A stretch of 64,000 nucleotides of DNA from positions 87,800,964 through 87,864,963 of the forward strand of contig NW_022098076.1 in the NCBI RefSeq assembly GCF_002288925.2, read 5' to 3'. Every line of letters begins with the position of its first letter. Positions within the stretch are counted from its first letter, which is position 1. Below, in pieces: positions 1-12,029 of the stretch. Source of the DNA: Delphinapterus leucas. Taxonomy: Eukaryota > Chordata > Mammalia > Artiodactyla > Monodontidae. The translations under genes were made by a program, and so were the position numbers. The notes under the pieces are model-generated. The model saw only the letters and a list, made by a program, of their open reading frames with translations, had not been told where the DNA came from and made no database searches.

Positions 1-2160
1 CTTTTAGTTTTTGCTTTTCTGAGAAGTTCTTTATCTCCCCTTCAATTTTAAATGATAATGTTGCTGGGTAGAGTGTCCTAGGTTGCAGGTTTTTCCCTTT
101 CAGCCACTCCCTTTTGCCCTGCAGAGTTTCTGCAGAAAAATCATCTGATAGCCCTGTGGGGGTTCCCTTGTACATGACTCTTTTTCACTTGCTGCCTTTA
201 GGATTCTCTCTTTTTCTTAACTTTTGCTATTTTAATTGTGATAAATCTCAGTGTGAGTCTGTTTAGGTTCATCTTATTTGGGTCCTTTTGTGCTTACTGT
301 ATCTTCTTAAGGTTTGGGAGTTTTTCAGCTGTAATTTCATCAAATACATTTTTGACCCTCTTCTCTCTCATTTCTCCTTCTGGGACTTCTATAATGTGAA
401 TGTTGGTGTGCTTGATGTTATCTCAGAGAGCTCTTAAATTGTTCTCATTTTTTTTTTTGCGGTACGGAGGCCTCTCACTGCTGTGGCCTCTCCCGTTGCG
501 GAGCACAGGCTCTGGATGCGCAGGCTCAGCCGCCATGGCTCACGGGCCCAGCCGCTCCGTGGCATGTGGAATCCTCCCAGACCGGGGCATGAACCCGTGT
601 CCCCTGCATCGGCAGGCGGACTCTCAACCACTGCACCACCAGGGAAGCCCCTGTTCTCATTTTTAAAAGTTGTTTTTCTTTTTGCTGTTCTTATTGAGTG
701 ATTTCCGTTATTCTGTCTTCCAGATCACTTCTACATTCTTCTGTTTCACTTAGTCTGCTACTCATTCCTTGTAGTGTGTTTTACCTTTCAGTTGTTGTAT
801 TCTTCAGTTCTCACTGGTTCTTTTTTATATTTTCTAGCTCCTTGTTAAAAGTCTCACTGTTTGTTTATTCTTTTCCCTAATTCAGCTAGCATCCTTATTA
901 CTGATGCTTTGAATTCTTTATCTGGTAAATTGTATATTTCTGTTTCATTATTTTTTTTTTCCCAGGGATTTTCTCTTGCTCTTTCAATTGAGAACAGTTC
1001 CTCTGTCTTTTCATTTTGCTTAACTTTCTCTGTCTCTGTGAATTTAAGTGAACTAGTTACCTATTGCAGTCTTAAAGGGGTGTCCTTATGTGAGAGTGTC
1101 CCTGTACAGCGTGTGTGTGCCCAGTGCCTTTAGTGGGAGAACTGGATTTGTTGTGAACAGGAGTCACCATCTTTCTTTGGGGTGTGCTGGCAGCTGTCAC
1201 CTTGGTAGGAGGTGGGGCTGGAGATGGAAAGGCTAGGGCGGAGCCAGCTGTGAGGCAGGACTTCCCCTCTGCTCAGTGACCATTACTGCCTTATTGGGGG
1301 GTGGGGTTGGATCTCAAGATGATGGAGCAGAAGCCCTGAGGTTCTGGTCTGAGCTGGCTCTGTTCCGTTTAAGTGTGCGTTCTCCCCTCTCTCAGCATTG
1401 GCACCCTTGCCCCAGAGGGGGCCAGTGCTAGAGCAAGAGGGGCCTGTGTGGGCTCTCAGCTCATGATGGGGTGCAGGCCATGGTGAGATGGCTGCTGTCA
1501 CAGATTGGAACTGCCCCCACGTGCTGCCTGTGTAAGTGCCAGCAGCGGCCGCCTCTGCCATGCTGAGACACCACCCTGGGTCCCAGTTGCCTCTGTGTCC
1601 CACAGCCAAGTTCTCTTCCCACTTGTGGTAGCCCTTGCTCCAGTGTGGAGCTGTGAGGTGAAGTAACTGTGGCTCTGGTGTACACTCAGCTCAGGCTAGG
1701 AAACGTGCCAGTGCAGTTGTGGGAAACTGGGCAGCCACTGGAGCAGTCCTTGTTCTGCTGTCTCCGCCCTGCTTAGGAAGCAAGCCAGCACTTGCACCCT
1801 CCTCATGAGTGGAATCCAGGCTTCCCACAGCTCTCCTGTTACTCCTAGTAGCCCTCCAACTAGCCAAGGGAGCTTGTCTTCCCTGGGTTGGACCCAAAAC
1901 ACTTGCTCCCCAGGGTGGATCTCTGTCTGTGTACTCTTCCTTTTCCTCTAAATCCCCTCCCAGTGGTGCAAGTTCTGACCTGATTGCTTCTCTTCCCTTC
2001 CTACTGGATTCCACGTGGATCTTTCTTACAGCCTTGGCTGTACAGGAGTCTTTCTGCCAGTTTCCAGTTAGTTTTCAGTGAGAATTGTTCCTCATGTAGA
2101 TGTATTTTTGATGTGTTTGTGGAGGGAGGTGAGTTCCACATCTTCCTACTCCACCATCTT
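1..2160 (-). mobile_element. LINE-1 5' region (runs off window start)
   Basis: Read on the minus strand, this is the 5' part of an artiodactyl/cetacean-type L1. The strand ends near 2160 in the complement of tcctactccaccatcttg, which looks like the usual L1 5' terminus (aagatggtggagtagga). The GC-rich stretch at about 1100-2100 fits an L1 5' untranslated region, and the T-rich part at 1-1050 is L1-like sequence further inside. A CHR SINE interrupts it at 453-651. The rest of the element lies outside the window, so completeness and target-site duplication cannot be judged. No intact long ORF is present. The family call rests on memory of L1 consensus sequences. Confidence 0.75.
453..651 (-). 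mobile_element. CHR-type SINE inserted in L1
   Basis: A tRNA-derived cetacean SINE in reverse orientation: poly-T on the left, and on the right the complement of the gcttccctggtg head. A target-site duplication, tgttctcattttt, is present at 440-452 and 652-664. The insertion is therefore younger than the L1 that hosts it. Confidence 0.93.
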
Positions 2161-2303
2161 GATTGATCCCCCCCAGTTTGGTTTTAAGTCATTTTTCCAG
2201 CTTCACTGCCAAGCATGGGCTCTTCTGACTTACCATTTTCATCAGGAATTCACATGGTATGATATTGAAAAAATCTTTAGTAAGAGATGAGACCTGGAAG
2301 GTA

Positions 2304-2806
2304 GGTGTATTAGTCAGGGTTTTAGAGAAACAAAACCACTAGGACATGGATATGGAAAGGTATTTATCATGAGGACTGGCTCATGCAGTCATGGAGACTA
2401 AGAAGGCCCACGGTCTGCTGTCTGCAAGCTAGAGACCTAGGAAAGCAGGTGGTGTAATTCAGTGAGTCTGAAGGACTGAGAACCAGGGGGCTGATGATGT
2501 ACATTCCAGTCAGGGTCTGAAGGTCTGAGAACCAGCAGTGCCGAGGGCAGAAGTTCAGTGTCCCAGCTCAAGTAATCAGACTGCAAGGGCCAAATTCTTC
2601 CTTTCTCTGCCTTTTTGTTTTACTCAGACTCAACATACTGTATGATGCCCGCCCGCATTAGGGAGGGTGAACTGCTTTACTGAGTCCACCTATTCAAGTG
2701 CTAATTTCATCCAGAAACATTTTCACAGGTAGACTGAAATAATGTTTAGCCAAATATCTGGGCACCCTGTGATCCAATGAAGTTAACACATAAAATTAAC
2801 CATTAC
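2304..2806. mobile_element. Ancient interspersed repeat, probably L1M-type 3' region
   Basis: It begins with tattagtcagggttttagag and ends with cacataaaattaaccatta. I recognise this arrangement as an old mammalian repeat, most likely the 3' part of an L1M element. It contains a short internal partial repeat (gtctgaaggactgagaaccag / gtctgaaggtctgagaacca, about 2466-2534). The subfamily is uncertain. Confidence 0.6.
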
Positions 2807-2807
2807 A

Positions 2808-2850
2808 GGGCTTCCCTGGTGGCGCAGTGGTTGAGAGTCCACCTGCCGAC
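2808..2850 (+). mobile_element. Truncated head of a CHR SINE
   Basis: The first ~43 bases of a CHR SINE (from gggcttccctggtggcgcag to cacctgccgac) run straight into unrelated sequence. The body and A-tail are missing. Loss of the 3' part is not the usual retrotransposition outcome, so a later deletion probably removed it. Confidence 0.85.
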
Positions 2851-3690
2851 TCAAGTTGGAAAGGAAGGAATCTGTTTAGGATACATTTTGAAGACAGAAT
2901 AGACAAAATACGGTAATAGAGTATTATTAACGGAGAGAAAGAATTTAGATGACTGCTGTTTGCTGCCTACCGATGATAATGATGTCATTAATCTGGATGC
3001 AGTATGCAGGCAGAAAATCTGGTTTGAGGACAATAATAACTTGAATTAGAAACATGTTGCATTCAAAGCACTTGCCAATATTATTCAACAGGAAGTTGGA
3101 AAGTTAAAGGAGAATTTCAGAGAGAAGGGTTGGAGATGTAGATTTAAAACTCTTTAACAGAGAAGTGAAATGAGTCTTAATAATAGAACATTGCAAATGG
3201 TAGGAACTGAAGAGGTAAGTGAAAGAAGAGGAGTCATCAAGGAAATTTGAGAATTGCAGAGAGAGTTAGAAGAACCAGGAGACTGCTGTGTCCTGGATGT
3301 CACTGGAGAAGAATGTGTAGTCCAAGGGGCTGATCAGTGGCATCCTGTTCTGGGGAGGCCTAGAAGAAAATAACTGAGACTATACTATTGTTCTGGTCAT
3401 GAGGATTTTCCTCCCTAGGAATACTGAAAGCTTTATTTCATTGTAGAGATGAGGGCAAACGTCATATTCCCAGGGGGATTAAAGAGTATGTCATGGGGAA
3501 ATAGAGCTTATGAGTCTAGACCACATTTTCAAACTTTGGCAGAGACGGGAATGAGAGAAATAGAATGGTATCTGGTAGCTTGAAACGTGCAGAATAAGAG
3601 CAGGGCCAGGCCCTTGATTTGGATGTATTCTGTTGGGGAGGCTACTGTGGAGAGAATAATGAGTATGACAAAGTTCTAGAGCAGATAGAT
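2851..3690. other. Intron or upstream sequence, nothing recognised
   Basis: A-rich and G-rich purine-biased sequence with no repeat family or conserved coding block that I recognise. Short ORFs here have no family resemblance. Confidence 0.5.
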
Positions 3691-3706
3691 AAAAATTGGA
3701 TGAAGA

Positions 3707-3912
3707 GGGCTTCCCTGGTGGCACAGTGGGTGAGAGTCCGCCTGCCGACGCAGGGGACATGGGTTCGTGCCCCGGTCCAGGAGGATCCCACATGCCACGG
3801 AGCGGCTGGGCCCGTGAGCCATGGCCGCTGAGCCTGCGCGTCCAGAGCCTGTGCTCCGCAATGGGAGAGGCCACAACAGTGAGAGGCCCACGTACCAGAA
3901 AAAAAAAAAAAA
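3707..3912 (+). mobile_element. CHR-type SINE with clear target-site duplication
   Basis: A complete SINE in + orientation: head gggcttccctggtggcacag, tRNA-related body with a B-box-like segment near gggttcgtgcc, and an A-tail ending near 3912. The target duplication aaaaattggatgaaga occurs at 3691-3706 and 3913-3928 without mismatch. Confidence 0.95.
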
Positions 3913-3928
3913 AAAATTGGATGAAGAA

Positions 3929-4599
3929 CACACCTTGAGGAGATTGTCAACATGTAGGGACGTTTCTTCCTCTCGTACAGGATGAGAGGAGAGGATAGAT
4001 GAAATCATAGAGAGCTTTTGTCAGAAAGAAGAGTGAGTCCATATAGGGGAGAGTTGGGAATTGAAGGCATTGACTGTAAATGAGAGTTAAGGGTTAGGTT
4101 GACACTTCCTCTTCCAGCTATAGCATAGAAAATAATTGGAAACCAATCTTCCTTCTGAGAACAACTAGAAAAGCTCACTACCACCCTCTCTCCCCCAGCA
4201 AAGGAAAATAAAAAGAATTGAAGGTATTTGAGAGGTAATAAGAATGAATATCTAGGAGAGAATAAAGGCTTAGGGAGATAAGGCTAGTGTTTCGTGTTGT
4301 TTGTCTCCTACAGATGTTTACTAATTTTTGGAGGGATCAGCTGAAAGACTTAGAAGCTGAAAAACTGAGTGGTGAATTTGATGATCTCTTAGGGCCAGAG
4401 AGAAAAAGATTAGAATTTAGGCCCTGCCCAGGTTGGGAGTGTGTGGCCCTGGTGAAACAGTCTTATTTGGGATTGGTAGATACACCTACAAGTAAGGGTG
4501 ACTGCATGTATATAGGCCTTTAAAGGAGTTGTAACTCTACTTTGAATACATTTAAACCCTGAAAAAAGGTTAAGGTAATTTGTTTTATTTGTCTTAGGT
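3929..4599. other. Intron or upstream sequence, nothing recognised
   Basis: No recognised coding or repeat signal. A 78-codon ORF at 4287-4523 has no recognisable domain and is treated as chance. Confidence 0.5.
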
Positions 4600-5480
4600 G
4601 CTTGGCAGAAGTAAATGTAAATCCTGTTTGAAAGATAACATTATACTAGACCTCAAATTATTACTAGAAACATTTTGAAAGTATAATGTCCAGCCCATAA
4701 TAATAAAAAAGAAAATCAGGCACGTGATCAAACAACACAAACAAAATCAAACAGAAGAAACAGAAGGTAATATTAGATCAATAGGGACCTCTGATATTGG
4801 AGTTTTTAGGAGCCAACTTTAGTATAGCTATTCTTACCTTGTGCAAAGAGATAAAAGATTCACCATTTTCCACAGAGAACTGAATACTTTTGAAAGAATG
4901 ATATGGAAAATCTAGACTTGAAAACATAATAACTGAAATTAGGAACTTGATGGGTTCAACAGAAGATTAGATATAGCTGAAGAGAGAATTAATGAAGTGG
5001 AGAATTACTGAAGCAATTGAGGGAGACATTAAGACTTTGAGAAGGTCAAAAGTGTGTAATTGGAGTCCCAGACAAGGGGTTGAGAGAGAATGGGGTAGAA
5101 GTGATACTGAAGGAAATTTGCTGAAAGCTTTCCATAACTGTTGAAACTTATCAAGCAATAGATTCTCAAAACGTTACTAAGACCATGCAGAATAAAAAGA
5201 AATCCATACCTTGGTATATTGTATAAACCTGTAGATAACCAAAGACAAAGAAAAAAATTTCAAAAGCTGTCTGGAGATGGGGAGAGGGAATGAAGTATAC
5301 TTTCAAAGAACCAACAAGTAGACTAATGGCTAACTTCTCAGCAGACACAGTGGAAGCCAGAAGACGATGGAATGATATCTTCACATTAGAGAAAATAACT
5401 GTCAATCTAGAATTTTAAAACCTGTGATGATATCCTACAAAAATAAAGATGAAATACAGATATTTCAGACTTGACAGTTT
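4600..5480 (+). mobile_element. Old L1-like fragment (5'/ORF1 region)
   Basis: A-rich sequence with phrases typical of the 5'/ORF1 part of old mammalian L1, such as cagaagattagatatagctg (about 4960-4979) and the run near 5330-5460 around ggaagccagaagac. It is heavily diverged, with no long ORF. The assignment is by recollection only. Confidence 0.6.
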
Positions 5481-5760
5481 TTCAGTTGCACTAGCCACTC
5501 TTTAAAATGTTTGAAAGACAAATGTGGCTAGTGGCTACTTTATTGGGTAGCACAGATATTGAAAATTTCCATCATTTCAGAAAGGACAGCATTGCTATAG
5601 ATATTAAGAAAACCATGAGGATATTTTGAAGAACATCCACGCCCTCCCCCCGCAAAAAAGGGGAACCTTTAGGTGATATTGACAAATGCTTAAAAAATGC
5701 AAATTAACAAAACTGATCTAAAAAGAAATTTAAAAATTGAAACTATTTAAATGTTAATTT
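5481..5760. other. Unassigned sequence before the TG repeat
   Basis: No clear family. It contains a C-run/A-run low-complexity patch near 5641-5660. Confidence 0.4.
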
Positions 5761-5782
5761 TTGTGTGTGTGTGTGTGTGTGA
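5761..5782. repeat. (TG)n microsatellite
   Basis: A short TG dinucleotide run of about ten units. Confidence 0.95.
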
Positions 5783-5829
5783 TGTCTGCCTTTAGTATCA
5801 GGGGGAATACTATCCCCATAGAATTAATT

Positions 5830-6120
5830 GGGGAGTATTTCTCCTACTTTTTTAGAAGAGTTTGAAAAGGATTGGTGTTATTTTTTCTTTCTGTTTGGTA
5901 GAATTCACCAGTGAAGCTACCTGGGCTTTTTTTATTGGAAGATTTAAAATTACCAGTTTAATTTCTTTATTTTTTATATGTCTATTTAAATTTTCTATTT
6001 CTTCTTAAGTCAGCTTCAGTAATTTGTGTTCTTCTAGGAATTTATCCATTTCATCTAAGTTGTCTAGTTGGCATAAAGTTGTTCACTGATTCCCTTATAA
6101 TCATTTTCATTTCTATAAAG
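5830..6120 (-). mobile_element. L1 ORF2 fragment
   Basis: On the reverse strand this resembles the L1 ORF2 segment whose complement reads tagaattcaccagtgaagc. It is degraded, with no ORF. Confidence 0.7.
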
Positions 6121-6560
6121 TTAGAAGACCTGTCCCCTTTTTCATTCCTGTTTCTGTGATCATCCTGTGGAGGTGGAATGGACCCCTTCCCAATTAGTAG
6201 GATGTCTATACTGATTGCACTCTGTACATCAAGAGAATCTGAGAGAAAATTTATTACTCACCCAGGAGACTCCTGGGGAGAGAAGGGTGGGTATAAGCAT
6301 CTCTGGCCTGGCTTGAGCCAGAGGGAAGGAGTGACTTTGGCCTTTATAATGGTTAGGGGACTGAAGATGCGAAGGTCCCATGTGCAGGCTGGGGATTTGT
6401 GAAATGTGAATTTCCCTCTTGTGCCAAAAAAGGTGGGGATGCAATGGACTTTCTTATCAACCTGTCCAGGTTGGGTCAAAGGGGAAGGGGGAGGTGAGGC
6501 TTAAGGTAAATTAGTGGTCAAACATCAAAAAATGGAGCCAGACTCTTTATTACAAATTGT
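6121..6560. other. Unassigned insert between two L1 pieces, possibly an LTR
   Basis: About 440 bases whose composition (G-rich, short ORFs on both strands) differs from the L1 pieces on either side. It could be a solitary LTR of an old endogenous retrovirus or MaLR element. I cannot name a family and see no clear terminal TG...CA or target duplication. Confidence 0.35.
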
Positions 6561-6564
6561 AAAT

Positions 6565-7935
6565 TTTGGTTAAAATTTTTTTTGCAATTTTTGATTTTTC
6601 TTCAGATTGGATAATCTTGATTGATCTGTTTTTCCATGTTTATTGATTCTTTCTTCTGTTAGCTCAGATCTGCTGTTGAGTTCCTCCAGTGAAATTTTCA
6701 TTTCAGTTCTATCTTTCAACTTGGAATTTCCATTTGGTTCTTTTAAAATAATTTCAACCTCTTACTGATAATTTTTATTTGATGAATCATTGTCATCATA
6801 GTTTCCTTTAAAGATGGTTTCTTTTAGTTCTTTGAACATATTTATAATAGCTGCTTTGAAGTCTTTGTTGCCTGAATCTAAAATCTAGGCTCACTTAGAG
6901 ATAATTTTTATTGAAACTATCCCCTGCCCCATTGTATGGGTCAGACTTTTCTGGTTTGTTTTTTTTTTTTTTTTTTGCATATCTTATAATTTTTGTTGAA
7001 ATCTGGATGTTGTTGATAATATATTCTGCATTCTGATTCCTTTTCCTCCAGAGTTGGAGGTGGTTGCTCTGTTTAGCGGCTTGCATGGGCTAATTCCGTG
7101 GAGTCTGTTTCTCTCATGGTGTGTAGCTAGCTGCTCATGTCTCTGCTCAGTTCTTTTTTTCTTGTTTTTATTTTTAAGCATGACTTTCTGATAGTTGCCC
7201 TTGAGTCAGCATATCTTAGTGGTCAGCTTATGATTAGTCAGAAGTTGTGTTTAAACTCCTCGAAACGATGAGGCCCCCACCCTTTGTCAGTGGTCCTGGT
7301 GAGACTTGGGAAATGCATTCAAAATTGAGGCAGTTTACAAGTCTGCCCTTGCTTTTGCTTTCCGTATTTGCAAGGCTCACATTCATCCAGGGATGAATAG
7401 CTCTCTAGGACCCACTCATTTCTCTCCTGTATGTTTACAGTCTTGAGCATACACACAGCAGGAAAATGTAGATTCTTACAAGATGCACTTTGGTTGTCTC
7501 ATTCCCTGATTCTCCCTGTTATATTTCTGGTTGGTCTCTTGATCTGTTGCTTGCCCTAACTGGTATTACAAACCAGACTAGCTGTGATATTGGCCTTCCC
7601 TGATTTTTTGTCCCTTAAATCACTATTGTCGTTAAAAATGCCTGTGGGCGTGGACTTCTTCTCGCTCTGCTCCAAATAAATATAGCTCTCTCTGGCAGTG
7701 GGGTTGCCAGTCATTACAGCTTGCCCTGTCCTAGTAGGACTTCCACATCAAGAAACTGGGGGTAGGTGTAGGATGGTGGGAGCCCTAGGCTAAACCACCA
7801 TACATTTCCACTGTTGTTACTGAGATTCAGTAGATTTTTCTTGAATAAACACTTCTCAATTTGTTGTATGTCTTCGGTTAATATCCAGATCCTTAAATGG
7901 TTGGTTTTGATAATTTTGTCCATTTTTATTGTTGG
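6565..7935 (-). mobile_element. Old L1 5'-region fragment
   Basis: Reverse-strand sequence of the L1M 5' type, with phrases such as tgctttgaagtctttgttg and gagcactcttc-like pyrimidine-rich stretches. Toward the right it reaches the tagatttttcttgaataaac area typical of the old L1 5' end. It has many disruptions and no coding capacity. Confidence 0.65.
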
Positions 7936-8371
7936 GGATAATATTTGTCAAACTCCTCATTCAAGCATTCTGGGGGTTCTTTCCCCTGCCTTCTCTCTCA
8001 GTTTCTCTGTCTCATTTTTAAACATTTAAATTTTATTTCAGAATATGTTATGAAGTAGGGATCTATTGGCTATTTTTTAAAAAAATGGCATTAAGTAGTG
8101 TTTTAACATTACTTAACTATTTCATGTGTTTCCCAATTATTTGCAATGTATATTTTTTATTTTTAAATTTCAGTGAGATTTATTTGATCCCATCCTTTTT
8201 TTTCTTTATTCCATTATTATATCCTCTTTCACATGTTTTTACCATCTCTCGCTTTCCATTGGCTCCATCTTAGCTTCTGAGTAGGCTTAACCTTTTCTTT
8301 CTTTAAACCTCTCATGACTTTATCTCCTTGAGTCTCCTTCACTACCGAGGTTCATAAATTTCTTCTGTTCT
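7936..8371. other. Unassigned A/T-rich sequence
   Basis: Pyrimidine-rich intronic sequence with no recognised element. Confidence 0.45.
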
Positions 8372-8393
8372 TGCTACTCAAAAGGCTGAATGA

Positions 8394-8540
8394 GACTAGG
8401 GTAAGGCAAGTGAGATGCCTAGGGCACAAACATTTAAGGAGGCACTTATCTTGGAGTCCTACAAGCATGGGGTTGGCACTTGTGTCACTTAGCTTTCATA
8501 ACTTTTGTGTCCTAGGTGCCTTGCTTGCCTCACCCTAGTC
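8394..8540. mobile_element. Short DNA-transposon-like relic with inverted ends
   Basis: The left end (gactagggtaaggcaagtga) and right end (cttgcttgcctcaccctagtc region) are imperfect inverted complements over about 33 bases. The 8-mer gctactca flanks the structure at 8373-8380 and 8549-8556, which could be a hAT-like 8-base target duplication if the true termini lie a little outside the inverted core. The family is not named; the inverted ends are visible, the transposon call is inferred. Confidence 0.55.
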
Positions 8541-8556
8541 CTGGCTCTGCTACTCA

Positions 8557-9245
8557 TATTTCTCTCTAGTATATATTTGTTGTAACCTGGTTTTTGTCCC
8601 AGATAGTCTTCATTTATTCAAATTTTTGAGCACCTGCTCTGTACTATACATTGGGTCTCAAGACACCACTTCTTTTACCCAGATGCTTTCTTTGTTTACA
8701 CTTTCTCAAGTCTAGTGCTTTTCCGACATTACTCCTCATTACTACTCTTTTGTACCGTGTGACACTATTAACCATTACTCCCTGTTCATCCTAATCATAG
8801 CCCAGCTCTTCAGAATGTACAGCTATTTCCACGGCAAGACACCCTCTCTAGGAGCCAGTGGGCAGTTGGGCAGTGTATCATTGGCCCTCATTCTGGAAGC
8901 TGGTGAGGATTAGCTGGTGACTTGTGCTTTTAGTGTGTCAGGGTAGGAGTGTCCAGGGTTTCTCCAGGGTTAATGGGCCTTCACAACTACATCACTGGGA
9001 AGGGAAGGTTGCTTGCTTGTTTGTCTTCTGCTTAGCATCTTGTATTCTTGGAATCTTTCCATCTGCTTCCAGTGCTTTGATACCCAAAGGCAGACTTTGA
9101 CTCTGCTCGGCTGGTCTGGCTTATTCTTGCCGACTTTGTTTCCTGGTTTTCCATTCTTTGCTGATTTATTTTTAGCATGGTTTCCCTGAATGACCCTGCT
9201 TTGCTTGGTATTCTCACTGCTTGCTCATGAAAACAAACGCATCCA
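8557..9245. other. Mostly unassigned, with a weak L2/MIR-like patch
   Basis: The segment at about 8613-8690 (tgagcacctgctctgtacta) resembles the L2/MIR class motif tgagcacctactatgtgcc. The rest has no recognised identity. Confidence 0.45.
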
Positions 9246-9400
9246 GTCATTTAAGGAGTGATTATTGAGCACCTATTCTGTCCTAGGTACTGTGGGAGCT
9301 AGTGGGATTATAGTGATGATCTCAACCAAACATTCCTTATCTTCCTGAGCTAGACAGAAAAGTTAGGTGTAAATCACACCAACTGAGGCATTTGCTGTGA
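9246..9400. mobile_element. L2-like fragment
   Basis: It contains attgagcacctattctgtcc followed by aggtactgtgggagctagtg, the degraded phrase typical of old L2 repeats in mammalian introns. No coding capacity. Confidence 0.6.
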
Positions 9401-10179
9401 AAAAAGGTTACAAATGCAGCTGGCCTAGGACATTTGAGTTGAGATCTCTGTGCCTCCGTCTCACTTGACTGGCAGTAACTCCCCTTAACTTTGAACTCGT
9501 GCCTGCCTCAAGCCTTGATATGAAGCGCCCCATTGTCAATTCTGGCTCTTGGTTTTGGATTGCCTTTCTCCTGCTTGCAGCTTGCTCCAACCCCTTGCCC
9601 CACCCAAGGCTGCCATTATTTGTTTTCTTAGTAGTTCCTGCAAACCCTGATCATGAACCTGTCTTCCTTTGGAAGTCGTTGTCTCCCTTGTTTTCTTAGC
9701 ATCAGACTCTATTGGTTTTTCCTCCTATATCTTTATTAGTTTCTTTATTATGTTTTCTACTTCTTCTTCCTCTTTGCAAAAAAAAGTTGCCCTCACCCAG
9801 ATTTTGTCCTAGGCCCTCTTCTGCATCACCTTACCCCTTTCTGGCAATCTCTTCCATTCTAGAAAACGTTGGGTTACCATCTTTATGCAAATGGCTGGCT
9901 AATTCATCTCTCTAAGTTATGCTCCCGTTTTCAAGTTCTTGATGTAGAAGTGTGTGTAGAGGCGTATGTATAGAGGTATGTATTGCCGTGTAGAGGTATA
10001 TAATACCCCAGGTAGAATTCATCATCTTCTCTAACTTAGTGATGTTATCATCCCCCAGTCTCCTTACTTGGAATCTCACACAACTGCCACCTCCTTGCTC
10101 TCCTTCAGAAATGCCTGGTTGCCAAGTGGTGCCAGTTTTCCTATGTAATACCACGTTAATGGTCTGTTCGTTTCAGTGT
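9401..10179. other. Intron or upstream sequence, nothing recognised
   Basis: Pyrimidine-rich, with scattered short ORFs lacking family resemblance. A small internal repetition of tagaggtatgtat/tagaggtatata is seen near 9958-10000. Confidence 0.45.
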
Positions 10180-10800
10180 CTGCAGCTGCAACTCTAGTTC
10201 AGGCCTTCCTTTCCTTTCACCCAGTCTGTTCTGGTTCTTTCCTGAGGTGCAGCTGCTGCCAGTCTTTCTCAACTCTAGATGACTCTAAATGTGCTATGCC
10301 AGGTTAATTTTTCCTGAAACACAACTTTGGTCTGTTGTTCTTCTCTTCCGCTCATTCATGCTTCAGAAATTCCCTACCGCCTTTGAGAAACGGGGCGGGT
10401 TTTCTAGACCTCCCAACTTGTTTTATTTTCCTTGCCACTGCCTCCCTTCATATAGGCTGGACTCCATCCAAATGGAATTTATGTGGCAAGAACCTGCCTG
10501 TGTTTTTCTGTTTGTGTGTCTATATATTTTTTTCCTTTTGCCAACAGTATGCTTTTCTCACATTCTCAGTTCTTAACATCTTTCCTGAAGCTCTCTTGGA
10601 TTTCCTGATCTGGAGATACTCTCTTCCATCATATGTACATTACCCATGCTTAAAAAAAAAGTGCTTATCACTCCCCAACTTGTATTAGTTGTTATTTTAA
10701 TATGAGTTCTATAAGTCTAATTAACTTTTGTATCCCTCACTATGCCTAGTGTATAGTATCTTGCAGAAATAGTTGTTGAATTAAGGAGTGGATGAATGCA
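10180..10800 (+). mobile_element. L2-like fragment
   Basis: C/T-rich sequence ending in a typical L2 3' tail (tatgcctagtgtatagtatc ... gttgaattaaggagtggatg). This matches the mammalian L2 3' region in order and style but is highly diverged. Confidence 0.5.
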
Positions 10801-11932
10801 TTTCTGAATGAAACCAGCAGATGGTCTGGACTCCTCCGTTTGCTTTTTCCACTACCTTGTTGTTTATCTAAGACCATCTGTTTCTCTCTCTTCTTGAAAC
10901 TTCTTGACTTTATCTCTGAATCTCTTCACTTATCACTAAGTGGCTTGTTACTCTGTCTCTGTTACTTCTCCTCTCCTGCGTTAGTATTAATTTCAATTTA
11001 AAGAAAAATTACATCATTTTGGTGAAGGATGTGTGTGGGAAGTTTAGAGGAAAGGGTTTTAGTGTTCAGAATGACATCTTGATCCACTTTATGGGAAAGC
11101 AGGCTGCCCATCCGGATTTTGAGAATTTGCAAGTATAGGCTTGAATCCTGGGCCTGTGGCCAGCAGAGAATAGAAAGTAGATGTAGTGATGACATGTTCA
11201 GTGTCCAGGTCAAAGGCCAGGGGGCCAGCTGCAGGGCCCCACATTCCAGTCCGCTGAGCCAGGCAGCTGCCTTGTATTCCTTAGGAGCAGCTGCCGGAGC
11301 TTCTGGTCAGATGACTGGTTTGAAGTGATGGCAGGTAAGAGTAGGGAAGTAGATGTCTAACTACAGTAGTCCCATTTTTTGAAAGCTAGTGAATCATCTG
11401 TAGTTCCATGCATAGTTTTGGACATCTGGTTGTGGCAGTGAATTAGGTTATGTTTATATTGATGAATTCTAAGGAATTGATTTATTTGATTTTGTAGAAG
11501 AACGTCATTTGTCTAAGGTTAAACTTAGTAAATGCCGCATCTCTTGAGCCCTAGTTTAGTACCTATTTCATTATAGACTTTAGATTCTAGATCTTTATAC
11601 CATTTTTCAAAACCATATTCCCTCCTGCTCTTGTACATTCCACTAGCTGAATAGAACCTCAGAACTCCTTAATTTCAACCTCATTGCCCTATTTGTGGAG
11701 ATTTTTAGTTGAAGGGGCCCAAACAAGCAGGCTGGTGATACCCATGAGGTTGAAGACCTTGAAAAGCAACTCAGGACAGATGGTGTGCTTGACTAACTGC
11801 CTAGGAGAAAGTGACGCCAGGACCCAGCAGGGATACTACATTGCCTTTGCCATCCAAGTCCTGAATTTCCCAGAGCACAGAGGAGGCTTCAGGTTAACAG
11901 TTCTTCAGTCACCCATCTCTCTTTGGTTTCAG
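10801..11932. other. Sequence upstream of the first coding exon
   Basis: No repeat or coding block recognised. It ends in a good splice acceptor: a pyrimidine-rich tract followed by ttggtttcag at 11923-11932. Confidence 0.5.
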
Positions 11933-12029
11933 CTAGTGACAACTGAGCTGATCAAGGCCAGAAGAACTCTGAGCTGAGCAGTGGAGGCCCTCCTGGATCT
12001 AGAGAGAAGAGGTGACCGTGGAACCAGTA
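11933..12029 (+). other. DIS3L2: Probable 5' UTR part of DIS3L2 exon 2
   Basis: The acceptor AG at 11931-11932 is preceded by a pyrimidine tract, so the exon containing the ATG probably begins at 11933 and carries about 97 bases of 5' untranslated sequence. The boundary is inferred from the splice motif only. An upstream noncoding first exon and the promoter are not identified in this window. Confidence 0.6.

Noticed and set aside
3707..3912. tRNA gene call from the B-box-like gggttcg segment
   Set aside because: The segment is the tRNA-derived head of a CHR SINE; no cloverleaf with a proper acceptor stem is present.
3491..4008. Overlapping 100-146-residue ORFs with the [10 protein letters not shown]... 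wording
   Set aside because: These repeat in every CHR SINE of the window in the same frame; they are translations of the SINE, not proteins.
4287..4523. 78-residue ORF considered as a small gene
   Set aside because: No recognisable domain, no supporting context, in intron or upstream DNA.
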